DNA of 64,000 nt, taken from the NCBI GenBank assembly GCA_031308135.1, contig JAHLJT010009436.1, positions 221,293,286 to 221,357,285 of the forward strand, given 5' to 3'. Both the position numbers and the translations under genes were made by a program. Positions 46,426 through 59,459 of this stretch are shown in pieces. Source of the stretch: Acheta domesticus. Its lineage: Eukaryota; Arthropoda; Insecta; Orthoptera; Gryllidae. Position 1 is the stretch's first letter. Each line of letters opens with the position of its first letter. The notes under the pieces are model-generated. The model did no database searches. It was not told where the DNA came from and worked only from the letters and a program-made list of their open reading frames with translations.

Positions 46426-48479
46426 AAAGTCTTCAATAATACTGCAATAGTTGTTTGTACAGTGCAAACTTTTTTTACATACTACCAAAAATATCAAAAC
46501 AAAAATGCTTCCCCAGGGCTCTTTTTCAGAGCGTCATGTCGCATGACGTCACCTTTGTCGTGATGCACTCAGTATGAACAAGCAGCCGGAACGCGTAGTA
46601 CGACGTGAATCAAAATATTACAAAAATATTTGCATATTTGAGTAGAAATCGAATATTTCATTGTTTTTGGATTTTTCTCGAGTTCCTGAATACACAATAA
46701 CGAAATGAATGACGCCTCTCAGATAGGCTGCCTAGCTTTCTCTCATGTTCTGCGCGCATAAGTTAGTGTTTTCTTGATCCTCTGCAAAATTCCATTACTA
46801 TATGAAGGTATACGAAATATACATTATTATCTGAAGATATTCGTAAACTATGAAACGGAAAAAAATATCAGACTAATGGGAAAAAACACTTTTATTTGTA
46901 TCGGCGCATATGTCCTAGACTTCCGCCACGATATTTCTGGAAAATACACAATCAGTGCTGATCTGAATAGCACTAATGAGCTCTATAGTTGAGGTCTCCT
47001 CAAGCGTTCAATGCCACGGGAGGACACATATGGAACGAAACACGATGAATTAGGAGCAATGCACAATGAATTTGTGGAATACATAATAAACAGTGCCCGT
47101 TCTTACAAAACAAAGCACATCATTCGACAAGTGAAAATTACCTGGAAGAGATGAATTGCAAACATTTTTTACTTTTTTGCCTTACTACATAAATTCGAAA
47201 ATTGTAAATATTAGCATCACAAAAGTACAATATTGAGGATAGTTTTTTTTAATAAAACCTTGTATGCAATATGAGATCGTTACGTAAGGTCACGTTCAAT
47301 TTTTTGAAAAATGACAAAAAACGAGTGTTCGTTTAATTTCAGCTAGAAGTTAAAACAATTTATAAAAAATCACAAAAACGATCCAAACATTTTCTTTATA
47401 CTGTTTTTCATGGATACAGCAAAGGACGCTTAAGAATGGCAAAGGTCTCATTTTTGTTGATCTCTGAATTTTCTAACATTGCAAAAGTTAAAAATAACTC
47501 GAGAAAGTATGTGCCGTTATAGCGCCACTAGATTTACTAATAAAGTAGACTTGCAAGAGGCGATATATTCAAAATTACTGCATAGTACTTCATTGGAGTA
47601 AATACAGTATTGCTTTATTAGTTCCTTCGCGAAATCTATTTTGACCCAACACAATGCTCTTACTGTAGGACATGAATTTTTGTGAGATAGAAGTAACAAG
47701 GGAACGGCGATGGAAAAAAAGCGCATTTACTAAGAGAACAATTTCATATTATGATAGGTAAAACCACGAATGCTATGGAAATTATCGATAATTCCTCGAC
47801 TCGTGAAGCCAGGAGGGGATTTATCTGAGAATTTAGAATGCACGAGTGGTACTTAATAGGACTATTCCACGAAAGAAAGTACGACCAATCGAGTTCCAAA
47901 ATGCGCCAAATATTGAAAATAACAAAGATATGTTAAAATCGAAGAGGTTATGTTACAGTACATACGCGGTTTATTGGACATCGACTTAGAGATCGATGTA
48001 GAACTGCCTCCTAAGATAGACGAGATACTACGATTGGCCAGTGGGGAGAAGCGATAAGAAAAATCGGATAGAAAAAGCGATGAACTTTTTTTAGATACAC
48101 CGCCATGATTGGAGCTTTTTGTATGTACAGTTAAACACTACTGGTTTTAATTTCACAAGTGAAATAGTCAATGAAATTTCCTGATCGTGTTTTATCGACA
48201 CGTTTTTTTCTTTCTTTTTAAATTTCAGAACCTCGTTTCTAAAAATTATTTCTTTATAAATATTCACTGTTTGGCGTAATTAAGCGAATTTTGAAGTTGA
48301 TGCAATTCGGGCATTTTTCGAGTGGTATTTTTAGTTTTTAAAAGTGACAAGCTGTGCTTTTTGAGTACGAAAAACTGAAAAAAAAAAAAAAAAAATAAAA
48401 TAAAAAATACAACGCGAATGTGAAAATGCCCAGACCATTTTCTACTCTTGCACGATTCGCCGTTTTTCCTCGCAAGTCC
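46426..48479. other. AT-rich non-coding stretch
   Basis: Contains a relative (about 47410-47520) of the repeat at 2505-2710 and an A-run at 48379-48396. No gene recognised. Confidence 0.45.
47410..47520. repeat. diverged repeat related to 2505-2710
   Basis: GCTTAAGAATGGCAAAGG, TCTCATTTTTGTTGAT and GAAAGTATG in the same order as the earlier copy. Confidence 0.35.
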
Positions 48480-48720
48480 GCAATGGTGTTCTAGGAACGC
48501 AGTTGCGAGCGCAACGGGGCGCGTGTCTAGCGTACGCCGCGCCGCGAGACGCCGCTCCGCGCAGGGCGCGCGCACACGTTCCTAGGGCAGCTGGCTGGCG
48601 GGCTTTGTGCGGTTCCGGCCTTCCAAAACGGTTTGATGGGAGCCACGCGCAGAGCGCGCGCGCGGTTCAACGTAACTTTTGCACCCTGCGTAATAGTTCA
48701 CGCTCAACTCCCTCCAACAC
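48480..48720. promoter_or_regulatory. CpG-rich island
   Basis: Short CpG-dense block just after an A-run. Frames lack domains. Confidence 0.35.
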
Positions 48721-51700
48721 CGTTCATTGTGCGCGAAAGCAATTTTCCACACATCGATGAAAGCCTGTGGCGGAGGAGGCGAATTCGCAACCGCATGGAA
48801 CGATGCAATTGCTGGGGCCACAATTACACGCGTTTCTACTGCAAAGTCACTTAATACGCAACAGTTCCAGTTAACATGCAAAGAACGGAATTTGTATTCT
48901 AGGCACATCCAATGTACTGCATGTTAATGACGGAAATCGAGGAGTGCAAATCGAATGCTAATGTTCTTGCACTCGGTTTGTCGATTATCCTCCTCTAAAC
49001 AGGTAAGCAGGAAACTATTGTATTTCAAGTATTATGTCCTTTAATTCTTTTACAATCAGATCAGATTATACTTTCAATAGCATTCTGTATAGACGGAAAT
49101 ATTCACGCGCAATCCTTTTTCACTCTTTTGGGGGTGACATGCAACCGCGATTTTCGCCACAACCATAAAACAAAGAAAATCAATTGCTATGTAAGACGTT
49201 AAATAAAGAGATAAAGGAATTATCAAATTTCCAGATAAACAATGCTTCAACGACATAGGCTGCGTAAGATATGCATTTGACAAAACGCAGAAACCTAGAA
49301 TCATAGATTCCATTCAAGGAGTTTTTCACAACGATTATTGAGGCATTTGTTAGTAAATTCAACACTTCTTGTTGTGGTAGAATGATAAACATTGGGTGGT
49401 TTGGGGGTCGCTTATTAAATAAAGGAGCATAGGATGTGTGAAAAGAAGCCAACAGGAGTGATTTGTTTTCCATGTTTATCACTGGTCTTCAAGCTTTAAT
49501 CTCTTTATAATTACAACATTGAATACTATTTCAGATTGTTTCACAACTCCTTTTACTAATTAATTCGTTCCTCCTCCTTGCACACTTATGATTAGCTGGC
49601 ACATTCTTATAAAATACTATTCTAATTTCTTTCATATCACATCATATTCATCATTTAATATCATGATTCTTAAGGTTTTTATTGAACATGCAAATTCATT
49701 TTTGATATTTTAAAGTACATTAATATGTTTATTAATACGTACAGTAACATTTTTCGCACTTATTGGTTTAGTCGTTTAATAATTACGACAAGCTGCATTC
49801 AGGCAAAACATCTGTGAGAATGCACTAAAGAAATATTTTTATGAAGTCATTGTACAAATTTCTTAAATATCAAACTTCCAAAGTGATGAAGAATTTCTAC
49901 TGAACACTTCCTAGAATTTCGAAAGCGGGTACGATATTGCTGCAGAATTTTCTTCGAATTGTTTTAACCATCATAGTGAATCATTAAAAAGTAACTTGTG
50001 TCAAATTCTAACTCTTACCAATAACGTGTTTTATTAGTTGTTTTAAAGGATTTATCGACCGTAAATGCATGAATTTTTCCTAATATATACGACATAGAAA
50101 TCCGTTCCTCCCCTACTTACGCATATTGTTCTGACAGTTTCGCTTCACTAAATAAAGCGAGAATAAAATAGGACTCAAAAGGTATTATTTTGGTATCAAA
50201 ATACACATAAATTGACCTATGAAAGTGCAATTACAGGAACGATATTTATGCATAGATACGAAACCAACTTTGCACATAACTATTTCATGCGCAATTGTCT
50301 TAACAATGCAAAGAAACATAACCTTTCCGAAAAACAAGCTAAAACAGACATACAATTTATTATTTTTATCGCGCACGCGACGTGTACTCGCATGAGAGGA
50401 TCAATTCCGATAAAAAATGAGTAAAGTAGAAATAATTAAACGAATAACACAGTGTGTTATCTGCGACGGAACATCCCCGAGCAAGAAAGAACGCTATGCA
50501 ACGCGCGCTGCCCTTCCAGCGAATCGTCGCAGACGAGGTGAAATATCTGGAAACGGCAGTGTTAAAGCTTTGCTGGAACTACAGAATCCACTTAGGGAAA
50601 TTAAAATGATCATAAACCCGCCCTGAAAATGAGAACGGAATTTTAATCCCGGCATGTGGGCTTTTAAGGACGCTAACAGCTAGAAAACGACCAAAAAGCA
50701 CCCATGCGATGTCAGGAAGGGCAAAAAAAAGGACGCTAGTGTGTGGGAGGCAGGCGGCACGCATGGCGGCGATCTTGTATAATGCATACTGCACAAAATC
50801 CCAGGATTCGAACAACGGTGCGCCTGGGGAATAAACAAAATAAATTAAATGAATATGGAACAATTCCGCAGCGATTTGTACAGCGCAATACATCATGGCG
50901 AAAAAGTCGCTTTCAAGTGATGAAGAATCCGCGCATGTGTTAGGGGCAAACACATTCATATTGCAATAACAAAAGGTAAAGATGTGAAATTATATGCACA
51001 ATATCTACAGTGGCATTCGCCATGCTAAAACAGGCCTACTGTCGCGGCAATATCATAGTGATAAATTGGTAAAATCACACTCACACAGAAAATCGTAACA
51101 ACAATGGTCTCACAAAGTGCGAAAATACACCACGTCAACAAGCGAGAGTGACAGTCTCGTTTGTTCTCTAGCTTTAGCACATCGGCAGAGTTTACGAAAT
51201 TAAACGATAATTTTAAAAAAAAATTATAAATTGTATAGGTTTTTCTTCGATTATACAAAAATTGAAAGTGAGTTTAGATAATTTCTTTTAAATGCATTAC
51301 AATTATGCACACACTATCCTCAATTTCAGTAGCGAACTACATTTTTATGTTAATTCACATATATATATATATATATATATATGAAATTGTATTCTGGGAT
51401 TTTCTTTCTAAGCACAGATTTCTTATGTACTGGTAATCATTTTTGAGGAAGTCTGTCTCTATAAAATAACCCATTTTATTTTGTAAATGCTAAAATAAAG
51501 AAAATTCCGTAAGATATCCATTGCTTCCAGCCTGCACTTCCAACTTTGGGAAACAGCCTTTTCTCTCTAACCTATGGAAATGTGTTTCTTGCACAAGTGC
51601 TTCATGTTTTATTCCTAGGTAACAACCATTCAGTTTTCGTTATTACACTTTCCAGAAAGTCGTTCTTCCGCCAGATTTCAAAACTTAAAAAAGCAATAAA

Positions 51701-52159
51701 AGTAGGATATCACATTCCCATTGCCGTTAACTTCTACACTAATAATACTAACTTCTACACTAATTTATCTTCTCCGACCGTTCAGAACAGTAGATCGGTC
51801 TCAGAACTAGTTCATGCATAGACCTCCATAACCAAACCTGACACAATGTAATACTTCTACATTGGTAGACTTTTGTTCCTTATCAAGAATTGCTCAAAGT
51901 TGATACATACAAAATTCCGATTAATCCAAACAAGAAGCATCAGTCATGAATATTCAGTAATACCAATCGATCACACATCCCACCTCTTTAGTCCCGACAG
52001 GCGTTCCCAAAGCTACCCACAATCTTCATCGCATCCCGCTCAATTAAAGTTTCGATCAACGAACGGGGTGCTCGTCGAACAGAACGTCGCCTGTCGACTT
52101 GTCGGATTTATCAAACGGGAATCTTTTCGCGACAAATAAAAACAAACGACTGACAAACT
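48721..52159. other. AT-rich non-coding stretch
   Basis: 3.4 kb with only short frames and an (AT)n run at 51359-51383. No gene, RNA or element supported. Confidence 0.45.
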
Positions 52160-52750
52160 GTCACAACAAACGCAAGTCGCCCCGGCGGCAGATCTTTTAA
52201 AAAGTTGCGCGCGACCACTCGAACCTCCCCCTTCCTCTCTGCCCATCGCGTCAGTGGCCCTACTCGAAGCCCCGTTCCAACAGGGTGCGCGGCGGTACGG
52301 GAGAGAGAAACCCGTCCTTTTACTGCAGTTTTATGTTAAAACGACGCTTTACAGCATTAAATATATATATCACCGGAGGACGCCGTGTTATTCCACTGTT
52401 CGCAACATTGCGCGGTATTCAAATCAAGCAATTATTTAAAACACAAATAATTGATTTCACGGAGCGTGCGCGGCGGGCGGGTGTAGGGACGCGGGGGCGA
52501 GCGCGTCGGATGAAATAGTGGGCCGCTCGCGGCTGCGTGCGCGCCGAGTGAAAACAGGGGCGCTTGAATTCAACGAGATTAAGCGGCAGCGGCGGGGACG
52601 GCTCCCGCAGTCAATCACGCACAGTGCCGCCCGCGCTCACGCTGGGCGCCCCGTCACGTTGGCTCCCGACGCGTCGCCCCGCGGCCCCGCTTCGAGAGAG
52701 GCTGCACCCCCTGGGCAATCGGCGCGGGGCCGGCCAGGTACGAACACAAA
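52160..52750. promoter_or_regulatory. CpG-rich double island
   Basis: Two CpG-dense parts (52170-52320 and 52460-52740) are separated by AT-rich sequence. GAGATTAAGCGG and CAGTCAATCACGC occur in the second. A 122-codon frame has no domain. This is a candidate regulatory region only. Confidence 0.35.
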
Positions 52751-53127
52751 CGGCGACAGGCAACTTCAGAATGTTCACGAAATACATTTTGTGGAAAAAA
52801 AATACCCTCGCATTGGAAAGGACCGTATGCAAAAACGATTAGACGAGTTTGAGAAGTCTACAAAGGACGTCATTGGTGAAAATTAATTTTATTTTTGTCA
52901 ATGAGTTTTAAAGCCGAAAGAACAAAAAAGGGGTTAAAAGGATGAAGCAAACATTGTCACACGACATTGAGAAAGATCTTCTACCTAAAATCTGAAAACA
53001 GAACACGATCTTGAAAATCAAAACCAACCGAATCAGCAGTTAGAAGTAGCCAATTCTCGCGAAATATATTCAGACCGAAACTGCAGCCGCTCCTTCAGCA
53101 GAAGGCGAAGGGGTCATGAAGTTCAAA

Positions 53128-53225
53128 GTGGAGGAAACTCGGGCAGGATTTGGGAGTCGAACCCGAGCACCCGACGAGAGGCGATCATTCTAGTCATTAC
53201 ATCACGCGTCACCCGCAGCGAGCGG
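53128..53225 (-). mobile_element. tRNA-like SINE head or degenerate tRNA-like sequence
   Basis: On the minus strand GGGTTCGACTCCC (53152-53164) is a strong box B with a paired T-arm, preceded by GATGTAATGACTAGAATGATC, which resembles the head of the SINE at 9020-9240. The 5' and 3' acceptor-stem sequences do not pair, so it is not a functional tRNA gene. Confidence 0.5.
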
Positions 53226-53369
53226 TTGGTGACTGTAATGGAGCAGCAGGGGGAGGGGGGGGATGGGTTGCATACGCGCGTCCGCGCCAAAGGCAGCGGC
53301 GGCCAACCGTGAAAAACGAGCAGCAGCCCCGCGCCCATGCAGCCTTTAACTAGAGGTAAATAACATATC

Positions 53370-53660
53370 CCCCGCCATTCCGAGCCGCTTTACAACGCCG
53401 TATTTCCCCGAGTGTCGATCCGGGAAGCGAATGGCCTATTTCCTCTTTATTTCTGCCCCTCTTCAAAGCGAAGAGCACGATAAAAGGAGCAAAGAATGAA
53501 TAATGGGCACGTAATAGGAGTATATTCATTACCCTGGTCGTGAATACACCGGTCCAATTATTCATAAAATCGAATTTCCATAACAAATGTAATATCGGCA
53601 TGCAATTTGGGCTCATTAAAGAGGTGACTGTCGAAACAATTACGTTATGGCTCTTCTATG
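53370..53660. other. candidate conserved non-coding element
   Basis: Balanced-composition sequence, unlike its AT-rich and CpG-rich neighbours, dense in homeodomain-type AT motifs: TTCATTACC, CCAATTATTCATAAAATCG, GGCTCATTAAAG, CAATTACG. It has no low-complexity runs and no coding frame with a domain. I infer a possible enhancer from texture alone. Confidence 0.25.
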
Positions 53661-54069
53661 CAGCTAGCTGGGAGGTATGAAACGTATTGGGGAACAAAAA
53701 GGAACATCGTTATCATTCTAATTCTATTTCCGCCGTGTATCCAACTTCATAACTTTTTATTTTGTTAAATAAAACCCCCATAACTTCAAGTATTAATTAC
53801 TGGCTTACGTACGCGAAGAAACTTCTATATTTGTCATGATGACCACAACACGCCATTACAAAACAAACAGAAAACTTTAAGTGTCTGTGCACAAGCACTA
53901 AAGCAGCAAATAACGTGTGATAAACACATGCATTACTATGTGGAAAATAAATGCGATGCAAGTAAATAATATTAGACTAATAAAAAGTAATATATGTCTA
54001 GTTGAGACTTACACAAGATACTACTCACGTCAGCTGTGATGTATCATGTGGAAGAAAGCAAAAATAAAA
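53661..54069. other. AT-rich non-coding stretch
   Basis: Nothing recognised. Confidence 0.5.
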
Positions 54070-55266
54070 CACATACACACACACACACACATACACAAAC
54101 GCACACACACACACATACACAAACGCGCACACACACACACATACACAAACGCACACACACACACATACACAAACGCACACACACACACACATACACAAAC
54201 GCACACACACACACACACACAAACGCACACACACACACACATACACAAACGCACACACACACACATACACAAACGCACACACACACACACATACACAAAC
54301 GCACACACACACACACATACACAAACGCACACACACACATACACAAACGCACACACACACACACATACACAAACGCACACACACACACACACATACACAA
54401 ACGCACATACACAAACGCACACACACACACATACACACACATACACAAACGCACACACACACACATACACAAACGCACACACACACACATACACAAACGC
54501 ACACACACACACATACACAAACGCACACACACACACATACACAAACGCACACACACACACATACACAAACGCACACACACACACATACACAAACGCACAC
54601 ACACACACATACACAAACGCACACACACACACACATACACAAATCCACACACACACACATACACAAACCCACACACACACACATACACAAACCCACACAC
54701 ACACACATACACAAACCCACACACACACACATACACAAACCCACACACACACACACACACACAAACCCACACACACATACACACACATACATACACAAAC
54801 CCACACATACATACACAAACCCACATATACACATATACACAAACACACATATACACAAACACACATATACACAAACACATATACACAAACACACATATAC
54901 ACAAACACACATATACACAAACACACATATACACAAACACACATATACACAAACACACACATAAACACACACATACACACACACACAAACACACACATAC
55001 ACAAACACACACATACACAAACACACACATACACAAACACACACATACACAAACACACACATACACAAACACACACATACACAAACACACACATACACAA
55101 ACACACACATACACAAACACACACATACACAAACACACACATACACAAACACACACATACACAAACACACACATACACAAACACACACATACACAAACAC
55201 ACACGTACACAAACACACACGTACACAAACACACACATACACAAACACACACATACACACACACAT
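54070..55266. repeat. CA-rich compound satellite with changing unit
   Basis: Runs of CA punctuated by AAACGC, CATACAC and variants. From about 54450 the unit is a regular 24 bp starting AAACGCACAC and ending CATACAC. It changes to AAATCC/AAACCC versions at about 54640-54760, then from about 54838 to 16 bp AAACACACATATACAC, and from about 55005 to 16 bp AAACACACACATACAC. The frames of 410-520 codons on both strands (Thr/His or Cys/Val) are repeat artefacts. Confidence 0.97.
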
Positions 55267-55379
55267 GAAGAGATGATCGTGGGTGATTGTACGTCAACAA
55301 TCACATGAAAGGAGAAATCAAAATGGCAAAACATCCCAGAATCCTCGAATCCAGGGATGCGAGGGAATGAGAAAGCTGC

Positions 55380-56700
55380 CAGTGCGGGGTGAGCAACCTC
55401 ATGCCATCTTGCTCCAGGAAAGCTGCGGCCAGTGAAGCTGCTCCTGCGGCTGTGGTGGCGGCGGCGGCGGCGATGATGGGAGGGGGCGAGGCGGCGGTGC
55501 GCGCGCGCGCCGGTTGAAATTAGCCAGCCGCCCCTCCGAGGAAAAAGGTTGAGCGAGCGGCCGCTTTTGTGCCGGCTCTTGAGCCAAGTCATGATTAAGA
55601 CCTTTGCGCGCTATTGCATTGTTCTCTTTCAGCGCCCGCTTAAAAGGACGGCGGGGAGCGGCCGCGGCGGTGGTGGCGAAGGCGGGCGAGGGCGCGAGCG
55701 AGAGGGAGGAAAGAGGTGGTGAGGGCGTGTGGAGGGGGGGCGGAAGAGGAGGGCGGGAGCTCCGCGGCCGCTTCAAACTCTGCGAAACGGGACTCCGATG
55801 CCTAGCGCTCCCACGAGAGACGGAAGGGGCACGCGCGGGAGAATGGAGACGTAAAAGATGGGAAATGAACCACAGAACACAGAAGCATACCGATACAAAA
55901 GAAGAAATAAGACGCACCAGAAAAGCAAGTCTGGAAGACGAAAAGGCTTTTAGACTATCAGATCGTAAAACAAGAAATAATTAATGAAAAGTTCAGAAAC
56001 TTTCGAGGAGCAGGTGAAGAGGTGCAGAGTAATGAAAGCAAGGCAAAATTAGCAAGCAAATGAGCAGCAAAATTAGCAAAGCAAGATGAGGATTTATGTG
56101 AGACGATCGGAAATGAGGACAGCAACAAAGCTGAAATAAAGTAATGAAAGGGGGGCGGCAGGGAATGAATACCAGACGAGCAACGCGCCACAGAAGCGCC
56201 GAGCAAGGCGGGTAGTGAGGCACGGCGTTGCAGAGCGGGTAAGGACGGAGCACGAGGTAGCGAGCAGCCGCGCTGAGCTTCCTGCGGCCGGGAAAGCTCC
56301 TTCCATTAATTTTCCGGACGAGGTAAGTACTGTAATTTTAACGCTCGTAATCGCAGATCCGAAAGGATTTCGCGTCCCGAATGTTTGATGGGTTCTCAAC
56401 CTAATTAAGAAACAATTCCCGCGGCCGGCGTTCGGTACAATGTGCGGCCCCCTCGGCGGCCGGGCGCTTCCCGCATCTCTCCGCAGCCCCTGCCCCCCCC
56501 GCCGCTGTCCGCGCCGCGCCGTTGCCAATACGAGAGCAGACGCGAGGGCTTTAATTAAATTTTTACCAACAGTATTATAGCCTCACAGGGCGGGCTCCCT
56601 TCCGGAGGAGGCTCGTGGATCGCGCAGACGCGGCGCCGGGCTTCGTTACTCGCGCTGCGTTACTACTCCACCCCTCGTGCCTCGTCAACCACCCGAGTGA
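55380..56700. promoter_or_regulatory. cluster of CpG-rich islands
   Basis: Dense CpG at 55400-55850 and 56150-56680, with an A/G-rich interval between. A splice-donor-like GAGGTAAGTAC sits at 56319, and TAAT-type motifs (CTAATTAAG, TTTAATTAAATT) are embedded. Frames up to 172 codons have no domain. A first exon and promoter of a gene outside the window is possible but unproven. Confidence 0.4.
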
Positions 56701-57100
56701 CTTACTCTCAACATCCGACCGTTAATGAAACCTTTAGCATACTAGACGATTACTTCTTCCGCGTGCCGACTTCAATTTAGCTGTCTGCATTGTATCTCGA
56801 TGCCGATACATCTTTTCCACGCATTCCGTTACATGCCGGGCAATTAACTACTTCAGAACTTAACACAAACTATGTAAACATCTGATTTAAATACATACTA
56901 TTGAAGACTACGAAAGAACCCGATTCAAGAAACAAACGTAATTTCAACTAAATTGCGAAGCTACTTGAGGGCGAAATCGAAGCACCCTGATCAAAAGAAG
57001 AAAACCCTCTCACGATTTTCCTAGCATTCTTCTCGTGATTTTGAAGCTTCAACTTATCAAGCCGAAACCCGTGCATATCTACACCCATCCAATAGAGTTC
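56701..57100. other. non-coding stretch
   Basis: Nothing recognised. Confidence 0.5.
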
Positions 57101-57289
57101 TTGGGCTGTCTACACGTTTCGACATCGCTCGCGGGCGACGTCGGCGGGCCACCTCCAGAGACCGGGATCACTGCTGCCCGATGAAAGACCGGGTGATGAA
57201 CGACGAAGGGATTGGAAAATGTTACGAGCGCGAAATATGGTGGAGCGGGAAAGCGGCAGAGGGCGGCTCGAAGGCAAGTCGCGAGGCTG

Positions 57290-57640
57290 GATGGGGGCTG
57301 GGTGGGGGGTGGGCAGGGATTAACGGGGGCTGGACGGGGCGGGGACGGGCGGGGCGGAGACGGGGACAGGGCGGGAACGGGGACAGGGCGCGGACAGGAC
57401 AGAGAGGGGCAGGGCGGGGGAAGGACGGTGGAGAAACGGGGTACTGACGGGGCAGGGACGAGGCAGGGATTGGGCAGGGATGGGGCAGGGACGGGGCAGG
57501 GACGGGGCAGGGACGGGGCAGGGACGGGGCAGGGAGGGCAGAGACGGGGCGGGGAAGGGGCGGGGCAGGATGGAGCACGCACGGGGCAGGGAAGGGGCAG
57601 AACGGGGGCGGGTAGGTGGGGAGAGGGGCGAGACGGGGAG
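57290..57640. repeat. G-rich 12-bp minisatellite in a CpG island
   Basis: GGGGCAGGGACG repeats regularly at about 57450-57530, with looser GGGGCGGGGACGG variants around it. The island extends to about 57900. Multiple long Pro- or Gly-rich frames on both strands are artefacts. G-quadruplex formation is plausible. Confidence 0.85.
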
Positions 57641-57900
57641 GGGCATAGCTGTGCGGGTGAGTGCGCTGGAGGGCGCTTTCGAGCCCCCGAGGGAGCCCGC
57701 TAGTCGCCGGCAGCGTCGACCACTGTCGCTGGTCGCAGGATCGGCAGATTTCGAGCCAATAATGCCACCCGACGTGCGCGCACTCATGGCTCAGGTCGCA
57801 GCCGCAGGCCAAAGCAGGCAACGCGCGACGTGTGGAGGCGACCGCGCTCGGGAAATGACTTGCGTTCCATATGCCACTGCAGTGCGGTTCAAAGCACAAG

Positions 57901-59459
57901 ACGAACGTACCGGTTACAAAGGAAAGAGAAAAGTTACGAGAACGGCAATATAGGGTGAAACCGATAATTATCCACTATAATGAAATTACAGTGAGCTACA
58001 ATGTAGTTCAGTAACAGAATATTCACCAAGGATGTAAAAAGGGGCGACGAGCGAAACAAAAAATGCATCAGACAACAATGACGTCGTTGACAATGATGAT
58101 GAAGGTGATAATAATGATTAAACGGGTAACAGAAATCGAACGCATTTATGTCCAGAATCAATAGGAACATTTTGCCCAATCGGTCGACGTCACGTTGAAA
58201 CATGGTTTGTCAGTGATTCAAGCATTCAAAGAGTTGAAATGTTCAGAATTATCCAAACAGCAAAATGGATTACAGCCTGGCAATGTCATGGCAGAAACAA
58301 AGGTCAAAATGAGGGCGATGAGGTCAACGACTGGTTAAGGATTTTCACATAAAAATACATATATATCTGATGCCGATCTACGATCAATTCGTTCCGTACA
58401 ACCGCCTGTCCCATCGGGACCACCTTAAAAATGAAGAGAAAATGCGACCAGGAGAGGAGGAATGACCCTACAGCTTTTGCACGCGACAGTTTTCACCTTT
58501 TCTACGGACCCGCTCCTTCTTCCTAAAAAGTGAATTACGATGTCGTCTGAAGTGTATATATACAGCACATTAAGATTTAAAATTGCGCAAAAATTATCAG
58601 GCGGGCGTAAAAAAAATGTCTAGTGAAAAATTTGTAAGTCAATGAGGGCGGCAGATTTTTACTTCTTGTAAAAATATATCTCGGTGACCATTATGCAGAA
58701 TTTTCTGGTTTCTCTAGAAATATTCTGAGCTTGCGCGAGAGCAGGAAGAGCTAGGAAAGTTATTTTTAATCGTCAACGGGTTTCACGTGAATATTTTAAA
58801 AATTCTGTAAACGTATTTTCTAGAGAAACGAAAGGGGATGAACTAAAGAATCAATACTTTGTATTGGGTCCACGTACTCAATCGACACATTAATACAATC
58901 AAAACTGCACTAATCCCTGAAGTAGGGTAAAAGTAAATGCAAAAAATGAATTTAACTTTATGAAAGTTATGCACATTTCCCATATTATTTTAATTCATCT
59001 TATAAAATGCATTCGATGACATTATTCTTTTTCAGCCGAAACGGAATCCGCTGTGACGTAATTTTTAGGCAATCATATTTTTAGTGTCATTTCATATAAA
59101 CAAATGGTATCACAAATCACTTCAAAATGTAATTTATTACACGAAAGAAAGAACAAGGGAGCAGAAGTTCACAGCTTTAAGAATGACTTTAAAACAAACG
59201 GCTGTGTCATTGATATTACAGATATGCATGTGTCAGTACATGGTACTTACTAGTACGAGTTTTTACGCAGCGAATTGCGCTGCAGATACATCAACAAGAA
59301 GCGTTATGATTCATCGAAGACCAAATATTAACATTTCACATAAATATGTCGAAAACGAAGATGAGTACCCTTACACCATCAAGAACACAAATTCTGTTTG
59401 TCGTACATAATTCTATTACAGACATTCACGCGAGAATTGCTACTCGATCACTCAGTACC
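57901..59459. other. AT-rich non-coding stretch
   Basis: A 13 bp inverted repeat (GTTTCTCTAGAAA near 58708 and its complement near 58818) was seen without other element features. A 108-codon frame at 59084-59410 has no domain. Confidence 0.45.

Noticed and set aside
54025..55592. Open frames of 410-520 codons on both strands in the CA-rich region
   Set aside because: Cys/Val- and Thr/His-periodic products of a dinucleotide-based satellite, open in several phases at once.
56313..56330. Splice donor GAGGTAAGTAC as evidence of an exon
   Set aside because: A single donor-like string in a CpG island without a coding frame or matching acceptor is not enough.
58706..58832. 13 bp inverted repeat GTTTCTCTAGAAA
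   Set aside because: Too short and isolated; no target duplication or subterminal similarity.
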